Assembly: GCA_963803265.1 (NCBI GenBank)
Contig: CAWDLZ010000011.1
Location: 186,001-250,000, forward strand
Reading direction: 5' to 3'
Source of the DNA: CAIKMD01 sp963803265
GTDB taxonomy: Bacteria; Pseudomonadota; Alphaproteobacteria; ATCC43930; CGMCC-115725
Length of the DNA: 64,000 bases
Shown here: piece after piece, positions 27,402-36,757 of the stretch
Numbering within the stretch: the stretch's first letter is position 1
Layout of the letters: the number at the start of each line of letters is the position of its first letter
Made by a program: the position numbers and the translations under genes
The notes under the pieces: model-generated
What the model saw: only the letters and a program-made list of their open reading frames with translations
What the model was told of the DNA's origin: nothing
The model's database searches: none

Positions 27402-29798
27402 TCATTTGCGCGTTTCCGTCGCCGCCGCGATCAAATCGCTCAACACGGAGGGCGTCATCGGCAGCTCGGCGAGTTGGATTCCGAGCGGCGCCAGGGCATC
27501 GTTAACGGCCGAGGATATCGCCGCCGGCGCGCCGAGATAGCCCGACTCGCCCGATCCCTTTTGGCCGAATTCGGTCAGGGGCGAGGGCGTGCAGTGGTCG
27601 GCGATGGTGATGTCGGGCACTTCATGCGCCGACGGAATGAGATAATCCATGAAAGTACCGCTCAGCAATTGGCCTTCGCCATCATAGCGGAAGCGCTCGT
27701 AAAGCGCCGCGCCGATGCCATGCGCGATCCCGCCATAGGTCATGCCGTGGACGATATCGGGATTGATCATCGTGCCGCAATCATGGCCCACCGCATAAGG
27801 GCCCAGCGTCGCCTGGCCGGTCACGCGGTCCAGTTCGGCATAGACGACATGCGCCTCGAAAGCATAGCAAGGATACATCTGGACGCGGCCTCGGCTGTCG
27901 GGCAGCGTGCCGCCTGTAGGCACTTCCATTACATGGCTTGCCTGCAGCCCCGGCTCCATGCCGGGCGGCAGCTCGTGGAACTTGCGGTGCGCGATCTCCA
28001 CGATCGCCTCCCAGGACAGTTTTTTCATGGGATCGGCGCGCAGCGAAACCGCGCCGTCGCGATATATGATCTCGTCGGGCGAGGCGCCGAGCTTGCCCGC
28101 GGCGATGCGGACGACTGACGCCTTGATTTTTTTCGCCGCTCCGGCGGCGGCACCGCCCAGCATGATCGCCATGCGGCTGCCCACCGGGCTGTTCGAAGGC
28201 AGGGCGCCAAGCGAATCCGCACGCACGACGCGGATCGTCTCGGGATCGCGCTCGAGCACCTCGGCGACCACCGTGGCAGCGAGGGTCTCATGCCCTTGTC
28301 CCGAGGACGAGGTGCCCATCGCGACGACGATAGTGCCAGCGGCGTCGACCTTAATCGCGCAGGCCTCCATCCAGGTCGTGGTCTCGTTCTTCGGGTTGAA
28401 GAGGGGCTCGAAGGATGAATTCCCGCCCGAGGGTTCCAAGCAGCAGGCGATGCCGATCCCGGCGAGCTTGCCGCAAGCGCGCGCGGCATCGCGGCGCTTT
28501 AACAGCTCGCCATACCCGGCGGCGGCGAGCGCCTTGTCCAGCACGAGATGATAGTCGCCGCTGTCATAGGTGCTACCCGAAGGGATGGTGTAAGGGAATT
28601 CGTCATGCCGGATGAGATTGAGGCGGCGGAGCGCGATCCGGTCCATCCCGAGCGCTGCGGCGACGCGGTCGATCGCGGATTCGAGCGCGAAGTTGGTTGG
28701 CGCCTGGCCGAAGCCGCGCACCGCCTCTTGCGGCGTCTTGTTGGTGGTGACGCTCAATGCCTCGTATTCGACGCTCTTCACCCGGTAAGGACCGCAAATG
28801 GCGCCGACCGGCTTGCCCAGTTGCAGCGGCGCGCGCCCGGCATGGGCGCCACAATCGTCGAGCGCGCGGATCTTGAGCGATTGGATGACGCCGTCATTCG
28901 AGAAAGCCACTGCCATGTCGAAGATGCGATCCGGGCCGTGCGCGTCGCCGCCGCGCATGTTTTCGAGCCGGTCCTCGACGAGCCGCACCGGCGCACCCAG
29001 CTTTCGCGCGAGGAAGCCAGCAAGGATCGCGTGCTTCAAGCCGCGCTTGACGCCATAGGAGCCGCCGACATCGACATCGAAATGGACGCACAAGGCATTC
29101 CCGGGCAGGCGCAGCGCACGCGCCAGCTGGTCCGGGAATTTCGGCATCTGGATCGAGGCCCAGACGTCGAAGAGCCGGCGCGCGTGATCCCAGGATGCGA
29201 CGACGCCAAAGGTCTCGATCGGGACGGTCGAGCTGCGGTGCCAGCGCGCGCGGAAGGCGAGGCTTCGATCCGCCGCCGCGAAATCCTCGGCGACGCTGCC
29301 CCAGATCCATTTCTTGGAGAACAAGACGTTGGAGCCGTGATCGGGATGAACCACCGGCGCATCCGGCAGCAGCGCAAGCTCTGGATCGACCACAGAGGCG
29401 AGCGGCTCGTAATCGACCACAACCAGCTCGGCCGCGTCCTCCGCCAGGGCGCGGCTGTCGGCAACGACGGCCGCGACCCATTCGCCGACATAGCGTGCGA
29501 GCCCCACGGCGAGCGGCCATCGCCGGAGCTTGGGCGCGTCGAGCCCGCTCATCATCGCATCGGTGGCGGCAGCAAGCTCGACCCCCGTCACCACTGCGCG
29601 CACGCCAGGAAGCGCCAGCGCGGAGGTTGCGTCGATCCCCCGGATGCGCGCGAAGGGATAAGGGCTGGCGACGAGCGCGACATGACCGAGGCCGGGCAGC
29701 GCCACATCCGCGACGAAGTTTCCAGCGCCGGCGAGGAAGCGCCGATCCTCACCCGGCCGGCGCTTTTTCCCGATATAGCGGAAAGCCGGCTCAGTCAT
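27402..29798 (-). CDS. Molybdenum hydroxylase large subunit (xanthine dehydrogenase family, CoxL-like)
   Basis: 798 residues binding the molybdopterin cytosine dinucleotide cofactor. The N-terminal KKRRPGEDRRFLAGAGNFVAD is typical of the CoxL/CutL group. The substrate-site motif near residue 365 is AVRGFGQAPTNF, the xanthine-dehydrogenase/aldehyde-oxidase form, not the CO dehydrogenase form. The catalytic glutamate lies near residue 747 in KGSGESGYLGAP. It therefore most likely hydroxylates an N-heterocycle, aldehyde or aromatic compound. It overlaps the iron-sulfur subunit gene by 8 bases and completes the medium-small-large order. Confidence 0.9.
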   Translation of the reverse strand: MTEPAFRYIGKKRRPGEDRRFLAGAGNFVADVALPGLGHVALVASPYPFARIRGIDATSALALPGVRAVVTGVELAAATDAMMSGLDAPKLRRWPLAVGLARYVGEWVAAVVADSRALAEDAAELVVVDYEPLASVVDPELALLPDAPVVHPDHGSNVLFSKKWIWGSVAEDFAAADRSLAFRARWHRSSTVPIETFGVVASWDHARRLFDVWASIQMPKFPDQLARALRLPGNALCVHFDVDVGGSYGVKRGLKHAILAGFLARKLGAPVRLVEDRLENMRGGDAHGPDRIFDMAVAFSNDGVIQSLKIRALDDCGAHAGRAPLQLGKPVGAICGPYRVKSVEYEALSVTTNKTPQEAVRGFGQAPTNFALESAIDRVAAALGMDRIALRRLNLIRHDEFPYTIPSGSTYDSGDYHLVLDKALAAAGYGELLKRRDAARACGKLAGIGIACCLEPSGGNSSFEPLFNPKNETTTWMEACAIKVDAAGTIVVAMGTSSSGQGHETLAATVVAEVLERDPETIRVVRADSLGALPSNSPVGSRMAIMLGGAAAGAAKKIKASVVRIAAGKLGASPDEIIYRDGAVSLRADPMKKLSWEAIVEIAHRKFHELPPGMEPGLQASHVMEVPTGGTLPDSRGRVQMYPCYAFEAHVVYAELDRVTGQATLGPYAVGHDCGTMINPDIVHGMTYGGIAHGIGAALYERFRYDGEGQLLSGTFMDYLIPSAHEVPDITIADHCTPSPLTEFGQKGSGESGYLGAPAAISSAVNDALAPLGIQLAELPMTPSVLSDLIAAATETRK

Positions 29799-30294
29799 CG
29801 CGTTCCACCGTTCGGTTTTGACCGCCGAGCCGAGAAGCGGCGAGCTTTACCGCCTCGATGATCTGCTTGTAGCCGGTGCAGCGGCACAAATTCCCGCCGA
29901 TCGCGTCGCGGATATCCTCGTCGGTTGGCGCCGGCACCTGGGCGAGCAAAGCATGGGCCGCGATCAGCATGCCCGGCGTGCAGAACCCACATTGCAGCGC
30001 GTGGAGTTCCCAGAAGCAATCCTGCAGTACGCTCAAGGCGCCCGGCTCGGGCGCCAGCCCCTCGACCGTGGTGATCGAAGCGCCATCGGCTTGGACCGCG
30101 AGCACGAGGCATGAGCGCAGGGGGCGTCCGTCCAACAGGATCGAGCAGGCGCCGCACACGCCATGCTCGCAGCCTGCATGGGTGCCGGTGAGACGCAGCT
30201 CGTCGCGCAGGAAATCCACGAGGGTGAGGCGCGCGGGCACGCTGGCGCGATAGGTTCTGCCGTTGACGGTCAGCGTGATGTCATGCCGCGACAT
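29791..30294 (-). CDS. Molybdenum hydroxylase small subunit, two [2Fe-2S] clusters (CoxS-like)
   Basis: 167 residues. A plant-type [2Fe-2S] domain has Cys42, Cys47, Cys50 and Cys62 (GCEHGVCGACSILLDG), and a four-helix domain holds the second cluster with Cys102, Cys105, Cys137 and Cys139 (QCGFCTPG, CRCTGY). It carries electrons from the molybdenum subunit to the FAD subunit. Its size is standard for the family. It lies 6 bases after the FAD subunit gene and overlaps the large-subunit gene. Confidence 0.94.
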   Translation of the reverse strand: MSRHDITLTVNGRTYRASVPARLTLVDFLRDELRLTGTHAGCEHGVCGACSILLDGRPLRSCLVLAVQADGASITTVEGLAPEPGALSVLQDCFWELHALQCGFCTPGMLIAAHALLAQVPAPTDEDIRDAIGGNLCRCTGYKQIIEAVKLAASRLGGQNRTVERDD

Positions 30295-30300
30295 TCGGTC

Positions 30301-31179
30301 TCACGCCGCCAGAGCCTCATCCCGTGCCGCCGCGATCGCGCGGGCGGCCAAGGCCGTGCCGACGCGGCGGCGATAAGCAGACGTTGCCTGCGCGTCGGAA
30401 AGCGGCGTCAAGGAATCCGGGAGATCGCGCAGCGCGGTTTCGATGTCGCGCGCTTCGAGCCGCGTGCCGGTGAGCCGCCGCTCGGCGTCCTCGGCGCGCG
30501 ACGGCGCGGCCTCGATTCCTCCCAGCCCGAGCGCGATCCGACGACAGCAGCCGGCGCCATCGAGCACGAGCTGGCAGGACGCGGCGGCGAGGGCGAAATC
30601 GCTGCGCCGGATGCTCATTTCCTCGAAGGCGGTGCCGAGCCTTCCGGCATCGCGCCAAGCGGGGATGCGCAGGCGCGTCAAGCATTCCTCGGGGCGGAGC
30701 GCGGTCGTCATCGCGCCGGTGAAGAATTCGGCAGCGGCAATGACGCGCTCAGACAAGCTGGACCGCGCCGTGATTTCGGCATCGAGCGTGCGCGCGACCA
30801 GACCGATCTCGGCTGCCGGATCGGCATGGGCAAGGCTGCCGCCGATCGTGCCGCGATTGCGCGTCTGAGGATGGCCGACGAGCTTCAATGCCTTCACCAG
30901 CAGCAAGGCGTGACGCGCCAGCGCCGCACTGCTGAGGGCATCGGCCTGGCGCGTCGCCGCGCCGAGCGAGACGCCGTCCGAATCGGCGGCGATGCCTCGG
31001 AGATCTTCGATGCCGTTGATGTCGATGACGAGCGCCGGGCGCGCGAGCCGCATGACCAGAATCGGCACCAAGGTCTGGCCGCCCGCGATGATCTTGCCCT
31101 CGCCCTGGGCGCCGTCGAGGAGCCGGCAGACCTCATCGACGGTGCCGGCCCGCGCATAGTCGAACTCGGCCGCCTTCAT
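30301..31179 (-). CDS. Molybdenum hydroxylase FAD subunit (CoxM-like)
   Basis: 292 residues. The FAD-binding motifs are IIAGGQTLVPIL near residue 33 and TIGGSLAHADPAAE near residue 107, as in CoxM and the FAD domain of xanthine dehydrogenase. It passes electrons from the iron-sulfur subunit to an acceptor. The ATG at 31179 (MKAAEFDYARAGTVDE) fits the family start and follows the Rieske gene by 4 bases. The C-terminal domain ends TAYRRRVGTALAARAIA-like, as expected (here TSAYRRRVGTALAARAIA). Confidence 0.92.
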   Translation of the reverse strand: MKAAEFDYARAGTVDEVCRLLDGAQGEGKIIAGGQTLVPILVMRLARPALVIDINGIEDLRGIAADSDGVSLGAATRQADALSSAALARHALLLVKALKLVGHPQTRNRGTIGGSLAHADPAAEIGLVARTLDAEITARSSLSERVIAAAEFFTGAMTTALRPEECLTRLRIPAWRDAGRLGTAFEEMSIRRSDFALAAASCQLVLDGAGCCRRIALGLGGIEAAPSRAEDAERRLTGTRLEARDIETALRDLPDSLTPLSDAQATSAYRRRVGTALAARAIAAARDEALAA

Positions 31180-31183
31180 TTGC

Positions 31184-31924
31184 TCAGTCCGGCACTCGCA
31201 GATAAACGCGGGCGTCGCGCACGGTGACCTCGATCGGCTGGAGCCGCACCGAAGGGTCGCCGGGGTGGCGGCCGGTCGCGACGTCGAACTCGTAGCCGTG
31301 CCACGGGCAGACGATGTTTTGCGTGCCGGCAAAGCGCAGGCCGCGGCTGGTTTTGTCGGGCCCCAGCATTTCCTCGGTCTGATGGAACAAGCGGCCCTGG
31401 CAGACCGGGCCGCCGTAATGCGGGCATTGGTTTTTGTAGGCGACGAGCTTGCGTCCAAGCCGGATGATCCCGACCTCGAGCGTGCCCACGGAAAGCACGC
31501 GGCAATCGCCATCGGCGAACTCGTCCAACGTCCCGATCTCGACCTCATCCATCGCGTGGCCTTCGTCCTCTCGAGCCCTGACAACCGGCCGCCCGAACCA
31601 CATCGCCAAATCGAAGAGATTGAGATCGGCCGCGCGAATCATGGCACAAGCCGCCACCACCGCCTCGGTCGCCGTTACCTCGCCTTCGAGAAACGGCGCG
31701 ATCTCGCGCCCGGCTTCCTCCGATTTCGCGGCATAGGCCTTGACCACCGCCGTCAGCACTCGCCGCAGCTCGGCGTCGGAGATCGATTGCGGCGCGCCCT
31801 GGCGCAAGGCTTCGCTGACAGCGCGGCAAAACGCGGCACCTGGGTCGCGGCCAGGTCTTGCCGCGCGCGCCCGCGCGGCCGGCTTCGCCGCGGATCGCTT
31901 TGGACGGGAAGGCTTTTTTCTCAC
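31184..31924 (-). CDS. Rieske [2Fe-2S] protein fused to an N-terminal helical partner domain
   Basis: 246 residues. The C-terminal part is a Rieske ferredoxin domain with Cys167-x-His169 (CPHYGG) and Cys206-xx-His209 (CPWHGYEFD). The N-terminal part (about residues 48-112: DAELRRVLTAVVKAYAAK and VTATEAVVAACAMIRAADLN, then LFDLAMWFG) matches the separate small protein at 60887-61228 that neighbours another Rieske gene. The first 30 residues are basic and Ala/Pro-rich. It lies between an FAD monooxygenase and the molybdenum hydroxylase subunits, where it could serve as electron carrier. The role of the partner domain is unknown. Confidence 0.85.
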   Translation of the reverse strand: MRKKPSRPKRSAAKPAARARAARPGRDPGAAFCRAVSEALRQGAPQSISDAELRRVLTAVVKAYAAKSEEAGREIAPFLEGEVTATEAVVAACAMIRAADLNLFDLAMWFGRPVVRAREDEGHAMDEVEIGTLDEFADGDCRVLSVGTLEVGIIRLGRKLVAYKNQCPHYGGPVCQGRLFHQTEEMLGPDKTSRGLRFAGTQNIVCPWHGYEFDVATGRHPGDPSVRLQPIEVTVRDARVYLRVPD

Positions 31925-31957
31925 AATGGTTGTTTATTACACGGCAACCGACCAGGC

Positions 31958-33187
31958 TCAACCCTTCTCGGGCCAGCGCGGCCTGGTGCGGACATGCTCG
32001 GCCTGCACCCCGACGCCGATGAAGCGCGCGACGGGCCCGCGCAGCGCCGGAAAGCGTTCGACGAGGCGCATCAGGAGGGGCGGCTCGAGCGGTCCCGCCC
32101 CGGCGAGGATCGGAGAGAGAACCCGCTTTTGCACCGCGATCTGGAAGAATTGGGTGAGGCGGGTGGGCAATTCCCGCCGCCGCTGCACGTGCGCCAAATC
32201 GCTATCGCCGGCCTGACGCGCATAGAGCGGCCCGGCCAGGATATTCGACGCGGCAACCGCGTCCTGGATCGCGAGATTGATGCCGACGCCGCCGATTGGC
32301 GACATTGCGTGCGCGGCATCGCCGATGCACAGCAGGCCAGGGCGATGCCAGAGCGGCAGACGATTCACCTGGACCGTGAGCAGCTTCACTTTGTCCCAAT
32401 CGTCGAGCTGGGCGACGCGATCGGCCAAATACGGCGTAAGGCGCAGGATCGCGGCGTGCAGCGCCGGAAGGCCGCGCCGGCGCACCTCCCCGATCGCGCC
32501 CTTGGGGATGGCCAAGCCGAGCTGCCAATAATCGCCGCGATTGATGGCAACAAGAAAGGAGCCGCGGTCGAAGCGTCCTATGGTTTCAACCGGGTCGCTC
32601 GCGGCCCTAGGCAGGCCGAACCACAGGACGTCCATCGGCGCGCCGAGGTCCGCGACGGCGAGCCCGGCTTTTTCGCGCACCAGCGAGGCGCGGCCATCGG
32701 CGGCGATGACGAGATCGGCGCGGACCTCCAGCGCCCCGCGCGGCGTCGTGACGCCGAGCCCGACGACCCGGCCACCTTCTTCGATGATGCTGCCGACCTC
32801 GGCCTGCATCTTGAGCGCGAAGGTCGGATAGCGCGCAGCACGCCGCGCCAGCAAGTCGAGAAAATGCCATTGCGGCATGAATGCGATATAGGGGCAACGC
32901 AACTTGAGGCGTGTGAAATCGGCGACCGTCACCGTCCGGTCGCCGAATTCCATCGCGAGCGTCGGCGCCTTCTGATGCGGAAGATTCAGCACCGCGTCGA
33001 GGAAGCCGAGCTCGGATAGGAGCTCGAGCGTCGAGGGATGGATGGTGTCGCCGCGAAAGTCGCGGAGGAAATCGCCGTGTTTTTCGAGCACCACCACGTC
33101 GACGCCGGCCCGCGCCAGCAGCAGCCCGGCCATCATCCCCGCCGGACCGGCACCGGCGATACAGCATCGCACCGAAATCGTCTGCAT
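31958..33187 (-). CDS. FAD-dependent aromatic monooxygenase (PHBH-like)
   Basis: 409 residues. The N-terminal dinucleotide fold CCIAGAGPAGMMAGLLLARAG and second FAD motif LLCIGDAAHAMSPIGGVGIN mark the p-hydroxybenzoate hydroxylase family; the DG-type motif is DLVIAADGRASLVR. It adds one oxygen atom to an aromatic or related substrate using NAD(P)H. It is the first gene of the minus-strand operon down to the UbiD-type gene; the Rieske fusion starts 33 bases after it. The substrate is not identifiable by sequence. The translation ends in basic RPRWPEKG. Confidence 0.88.
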   Translation of the reverse strand: MQTISVRCCIAGAGPAGMMAGLLLARAGVDVVVLEKHGDFLRDFRGDTIHPSTLELLSELGFLDAVLNLPHQKAPTLAMEFGDRTVTVADFTRLKLRCPYIAFMPQWHFLDLLARRAARYPTFALKMQAEVGSIIEEGGRVVGLGVTTPRGALEVRADLVIAADGRASLVREKAGLAVADLGAPMDVLWFGLPRAASDPVETIGRFDRGSFLVAINRGDYWQLGLAIPKGAIGEVRRRGLPALHAAILRLTPYLADRVAQLDDWDKVKLLTVQVNRLPLWHRPGLLCIGDAAHAMSPIGGVGINLAIQDAVAASNILAGPLYARQAGDSDLAHVQRRRELPTRLTQFFQIAVQKRVLSPILAGAGPLEPPLLMRLVERFPALRGPVARFIGVGVQAEHVRTRPRWPEKG

Positions 33188-33250
33188 GGCGAATCTCCGG
33201 CGCTATTGTCGCCCCAAAGGGGAAACCGATTCGATCAAACCGGTAAATTT

Positions 33251-33799
33251 CTAGAAGAAACGTTGCTCCACGCGGATGACGTCGCCGGGTAGGACGGCGC
33301 CATTTTCGTCGATCTTCTCTTCACGCGACGACCCGGAACCCGCTCGCTTGATCTTAATGTCGTTCTGGTCCGCTCGCGGGGTATAGCCGCCCGCCAGCAC
33401 GATGGCATTGAGGACGGTCATGCCGCTGATATAAGGGTAGCTTCCAGGGTTTTTGACCTCGCCTAGAATAAAGAACGGACGATAATTCAGTACTTGAACG
33501 CTCACCCTCGGGTTGATCAGGTAGTTTTCGCCGTATTTTTGCGCGATGAGGGCTTCCGCCTCGCTCGTTGTCTTGCCCCCAACCGTGACTTGCCCGATCA
33601 AGGGCAGGGCCAGCGCGCCTTGGTCGCTGACGTCATAGTCACCAGATAAATCCTGCTCATCGAACACCGTCACGTGAACCTTATCGCCGGGCCCCAATTT
33701 ATAGGCAACGACCGCAGCCGCGTGCGCCGGGCTTCCGGACACGAGGCAGCCGACAGCGAGGAACAATACCAATTGCAACGTTCCCAGCAGCTTCATCAT
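33251..33799 (-). CDS. Polysaccharide export outer-membrane protein (Wza/KpsD family, short form)
   Basis: 182 residues. A signal peptide (MMKLLGTLQLVLFLAVGC, with a lipobox-like LAVGC and an alternative cleavage after AHA) is followed by the poly_export domain YKLGPGDKVHVTVFDEQDL and an SLBB domain (FILGEVKNPGSYPYISGMTVLNAI). Family knowledge: such proteins form the outer-membrane exit for exopolysaccharide. The ATG at 33799 follows GAGGTAGGAAT. It is a lone gene here; no other capsule genes adjoin. It may serve the same extracellular matrix that PEP-CTERM proteins join. Confidence 0.87.
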   Translation of the reverse strand: MMKLLGTLQLVLFLAVGCLVSGSPAHAAAVVAYKLGPGDKVHVTVFDEQDLSGDYDVSDQGALALPLIGQVTVGGKTTSEAEALIAQKYGENYLINPRVSVQVLNYRPFFILGEVKNPGSYPYISGMTVLNAIVLAGGYTPRADQNDIKIKRAGSGSSREEKIDENGAVLPGDVIRVEQRFF

Positions 33800-34066
33800 A
33801 TTCCTACCTCTAGTCTGCCGCTGTGCGCCGCGTTTGCCCCAGTCGGACAAAGCGTTCTCGATGATGCTTAGCCGAGCGCGCGCTCTCGATCAGGAAATAT
33901 TTTTATCTTATGCTTTAATCTGCAGCAACTTCTATTGCCCTTGGCCAAAGGGTGATCCGAGCGGCGCGGACGTTGATGGCGCCGACGATTCCGCCGGCCA
34001 AGCGTGGCGGTCGATCACGATTCGTTGCCGGATGCGCCGCACCTTGGACGAAGCCGCGATACAACC

Positions 34067-34828
34067 TCACGTCCTCAAGAAGCTCTGCGCCGTGCCTTCC
34101 AGCACGAGGCAGGTCAGCCTTCCGGTGGCGTAAGCGCCGGTATCGATCCCGATTCGATTCGAGCAGATATCGGGCTCCGCCGTGATCGAATGGCCATGAA
34201 CGACGAGTTTGCCGAACTCTGCCCGGCTCTCTAGAAACTCCTCGCGAATCCACATCATATCTTCCGGCGCCTGATCCTCGATCGCGATGCCGGGACGCAG
34301 ACCCGCATGGACGAAGAGATAATCCCCCTCAATATGGTAGAGCTTCAGCCGAGCAAGGAAATCCAGGTGGGAGCGAGGAATCTTCGTCAGGAGTTCGCTC
34401 TGGGCGCGTCTTAGCTCCTCGGCGCTGGTCGGCGGGTCCGGCGGTCTGACGCCGTAGCTGTAAATCGTCGCGGCTCCGCCATAAGCCAACCATGGCGGTC
34501 CAGCATCGCTATCAATCAGGAAACGCAGCAGGCCGTCTTCGTGGTTTCCTTTGAGAAACACATGCTCGAAACCGGGCAGCGGTTGCTCGATCAACGAATC
34601 CAGAACCGCGTTGGAATCGATCCCGCGATCGACGTAATCGCCGAGGTAAACCAAACACTTGCGTCGTGCCGAGCGGCTGCCCGCGTCGGCCTTTATCACA
34701 TCGTGAAGCGCGATCAGCGGCGTCAAGGAGCCATGAATATCCCCGATCGCGTAAATACAGCTGCCTTCGGGGACGCTCCTAATCGGCGGCTCGCCCGGTT
34801 TCCGTGCACCGAATAAATGCCTTATCAT
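34067..34828 (-). CDS. Serine/threonine-type metallophosphoesterase
   Basis: 253 residues with the full calcineurin-like phosphatase motif set: GDIHG (29-33), GDYVDRG (63-69), GNHED (94-98), a histidine in FVHAGLRPG and HGHS near residue 212. These bind two metals and cleave phosphoester bonds. The size and GDYVDRG form match bacterial PrpA/BsuPPP-like protein phosphatases or ApaH relatives; which one cannot be fixed. It stands alone between two gene blocks. The 267 bases between it and the exopolysaccharide gene hold no recognised gene. Confidence 0.88.
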   Translation of the reverse strand: MIRHLFGARKPGEPPIRSVPEGSCIYAIGDIHGSLTPLIALHDVIKADAGSRSARRKCLVYLGDYVDRGIDSNAVLDSLIEQPLPGFEHVFLKGNHEDGLLRFLIDSDAGPPWLAYGGAATIYSYGVRPPDPPTSAEELRRAQSELLTKIPRSHLDFLARLKLYHIEGDYLFVHAGLRPGIAIEDQAPEDMMWIREEFLESRAEFGKLVVHGHSITAEPDICSNRIGIDTGAYATGRLTCLVLEGTAQSFLRT

Positions 34829-34876
34829 GACAAGGATTATGGTGCCAAGGCGGTGGCACTTAAAGCCATCGCACTT

Positions 34877-36577
34877 TCACCGAACCCAAGCGAAAAACTC
34901 GACCGCGCGGAGCCGAGGGCCTTGTGCCGCGGCGTGTGCGCTGGCCACCGATCTTATTCTTCTGGCGGCGATCGCCGCTTGCGTTCGTGGAGCATGAGTT
35001 CGCGACGGGAAGCGCAAGGTGTGATGATAAGTGTCGGTCCCCATTTTCAGCCCATACCAATGCGCGTACATCCCGTCTGTCAGCAGCGTGTCGGCGTTGC
35101 TGATCTCGAGCCGCAGGCGCTCGCCAGCGCGCACCACGACGGATGTCGCGATCAGCTCGACGCGCAGCTCGTATACCCTCCCCGGTTCCAAAGGCTCGAT
35201 CTCGCGATGGCTGTGAAACGGGCGCATCTCAGAAGTGCGATCGGGGTCTTCGGCGCGATGCGAGGCGCGCAACCAGCCTTGCGTCATTCTTTGCGACGTT
35301 CCCGCTTTCGTAATGATGGAGAGCTTTGCAATGACGTCGAGATCGGTCTGATCGGTCGAGGCATTCAGCACGAGAACTCCGTTGCCGGTGAATTCGCGGT
35401 CGCGCGCGAAGGGCGCCGAGGTGAACGTGATGACGCGGGCGATCGGGTCGGGCACACCATTCTCGCCGAAGGTCACCGGCCCGACGTCCCATTGAGGATC
35501 GGGATAACTCCATGACGTGCGGTCCGGTCCGACCGCCGGCGGCTTTTCCTCGAGCGAGCCGTCGTTAAGCGATGCGACGGCGCCGCTTTTCGCACCCGAC
35601 AAATAGAACTGACTCTTTTCCGCATCCTTCGGCGGCCAGTCTTCGGCAAACTCGTAGCGGCCTTCGCGCTGAATGAAGAAGCGCACCCGCGGCCGCTCCA
35701 TGACGCCGTTCGCGACATCCTTGAGATGATGCTCGAACCACGGTAATACCTCGCGCTCGTGAAAATCCTCGCGACCGAAGAGGCGCTGCGCTTCGGCGCC
35801 GTCGGCGGGATATTCCAGCAGCAATTGCTTCGGCCCGCGCACGCCCTGAAAGCCCGAGATATTGCCGGGAAGGTGCAACGGACCCTTGCCCCAGCACCCG
35901 ATCGAGAGCACCGGGATGTCGATGTTGTCGAGTTCCCAGTAGGGCGAACGGTCGCGATGCCAGTCATCCTCCAGGGGCCGTGCGAAAATCTCGTTGAGCC
36001 AGTGGTAGAAATCGCTGTCGTGGATGTCGTGGCCCTGGGTCTGGTGGCGCAGCATCACCGTTGTGATCCAGACCGGACCGAAGACGACGCAGGGAATGCC
36101 ACCGTGGTACATCCACTCGCGGTACATATCGACGCCGCCGTCATAGGCGACGATGGTCGTGAGGTGGGGCGGCCGCGTACGCGCCGTATTCCAGGCGCAC
36201 CAGCAGAAGCCCGATTGGCCCGTCATGCCGATCTTGCCGTTGGACCAGGTCTGGCGCGCAACCCACTCGATCACGTCGAAAAGCGCCTCGCCCTCGGCGC
36301 GCGCCCAGCCGAGCCACTCGCCTTCGGAGCGGCCGCTGCCCGGAACGTCCGCCCAAACGATGGCGTAGCCGCGCTCGAGGTAAAGGTCGAACGGACCGGT
36401 TTCGCGAAACGGGAACGACGGATGGGTGGGATATTTCCGCAATGCCTTGATATAGGGCGCGGCAAAAAATACCACTGGAAATGGGCCTTTCGATTGCGCC
36501 GGAAGAAACACGTCCGCACGAACGAGGCGCTTGAATCGGGTTTCGACCTCGACCTCGAACGGCCCGATGACAGCCAT
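34877..36577 (-). CDS. CocE/NonD family hydrolase, second copy
   Basis: 566 residues of the same S15-type family as the gene at 19320. The hydrolase domain has DVFLPAQSKGPFPVVFF, WADVPGSGRSEG and the elbow GMTGQSGFCWCAW; the C-terminal jelly-roll domain has RVITFTSAPFARDREFTGN and TQGWLRASHRAEDP. The last ~25 residues are Ala/Arg-rich. The ATG at 36577 gives the family N-terminus MAVIGPFEVEVETRF. It is divergent from an MFS transporter gene, sharing a 180-base intergenic region, which suggests joint regulation of uptake and hydrolysis of one compound. Confidence 0.87.
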   Translation of the reverse strand: MAVIGPFEVEVETRFKRLVRADVFLPAQSKGPFPVVFFAAPYIKALRKYPTHPSFPFRETGPFDLYLERGYAIVWADVPGSGRSEGEWLGWARAEGEALFDVIEWVARQTWSNGKIGMTGQSGFCWCAWNTARTRPPHLTTIVAYDGGVDMYREWMYHGGIPCVVFGPVWITTVMLRHQTQGHDIHDSDFYHWLNEIFARPLEDDWHRDRSPYWELDNIDIPVLSIGCWGKGPLHLPGNISGFQGVRGPKQLLLEYPADGAEAQRLFGREDFHEREVLPWFEHHLKDVANGVMERPRVRFFIQREGRYEFAEDWPPKDAEKSQFYLSGAKSGAVASLNDGSLEEKPPAVGPDRTSWSYPDPQWDVGPVTFGENGVPDPIARVITFTSAPFARDREFTGNGVLVLNASTDQTDLDVIAKLSIITKAGTSQRMTQGWLRASHRAEDPDRTSEMRPFHSHREIEPLEPGRVYELRVELIATSVVVRAGERLRLEISNADTLLTDGMYAHWYGLKMGTDTYHHTLRFPSRTHAPRTQAAIAARRIRSVASAHAAAQGPRLRAVEFFAWVR

Positions 36578-36757
36578 AGGATGCTCCCTGCCGCGGCACC
36601 GTCGCCGGTTTCTGACCATCGAGGATACGGCAGCAACGCGCGCCTTGCCTAGCTCCGGGCAACGTGAAATCCTCTGCCGTGGCCGAGACGGCGAGCGCGG
36701 CCCAAGCCAGGGGAGCATTCCGTGCCCCCGAATCGAGAATCGCGAAGGGGAAGCGAC

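Noticed and set aside
27402..31179. Carbon monoxide dehydrogenase (coxMSL)
   Set aside because: Gene order fits, but the large subunit has AVRGFGQ instead of the CO dehydrogenase active-site loop, so another substrate is likelier.
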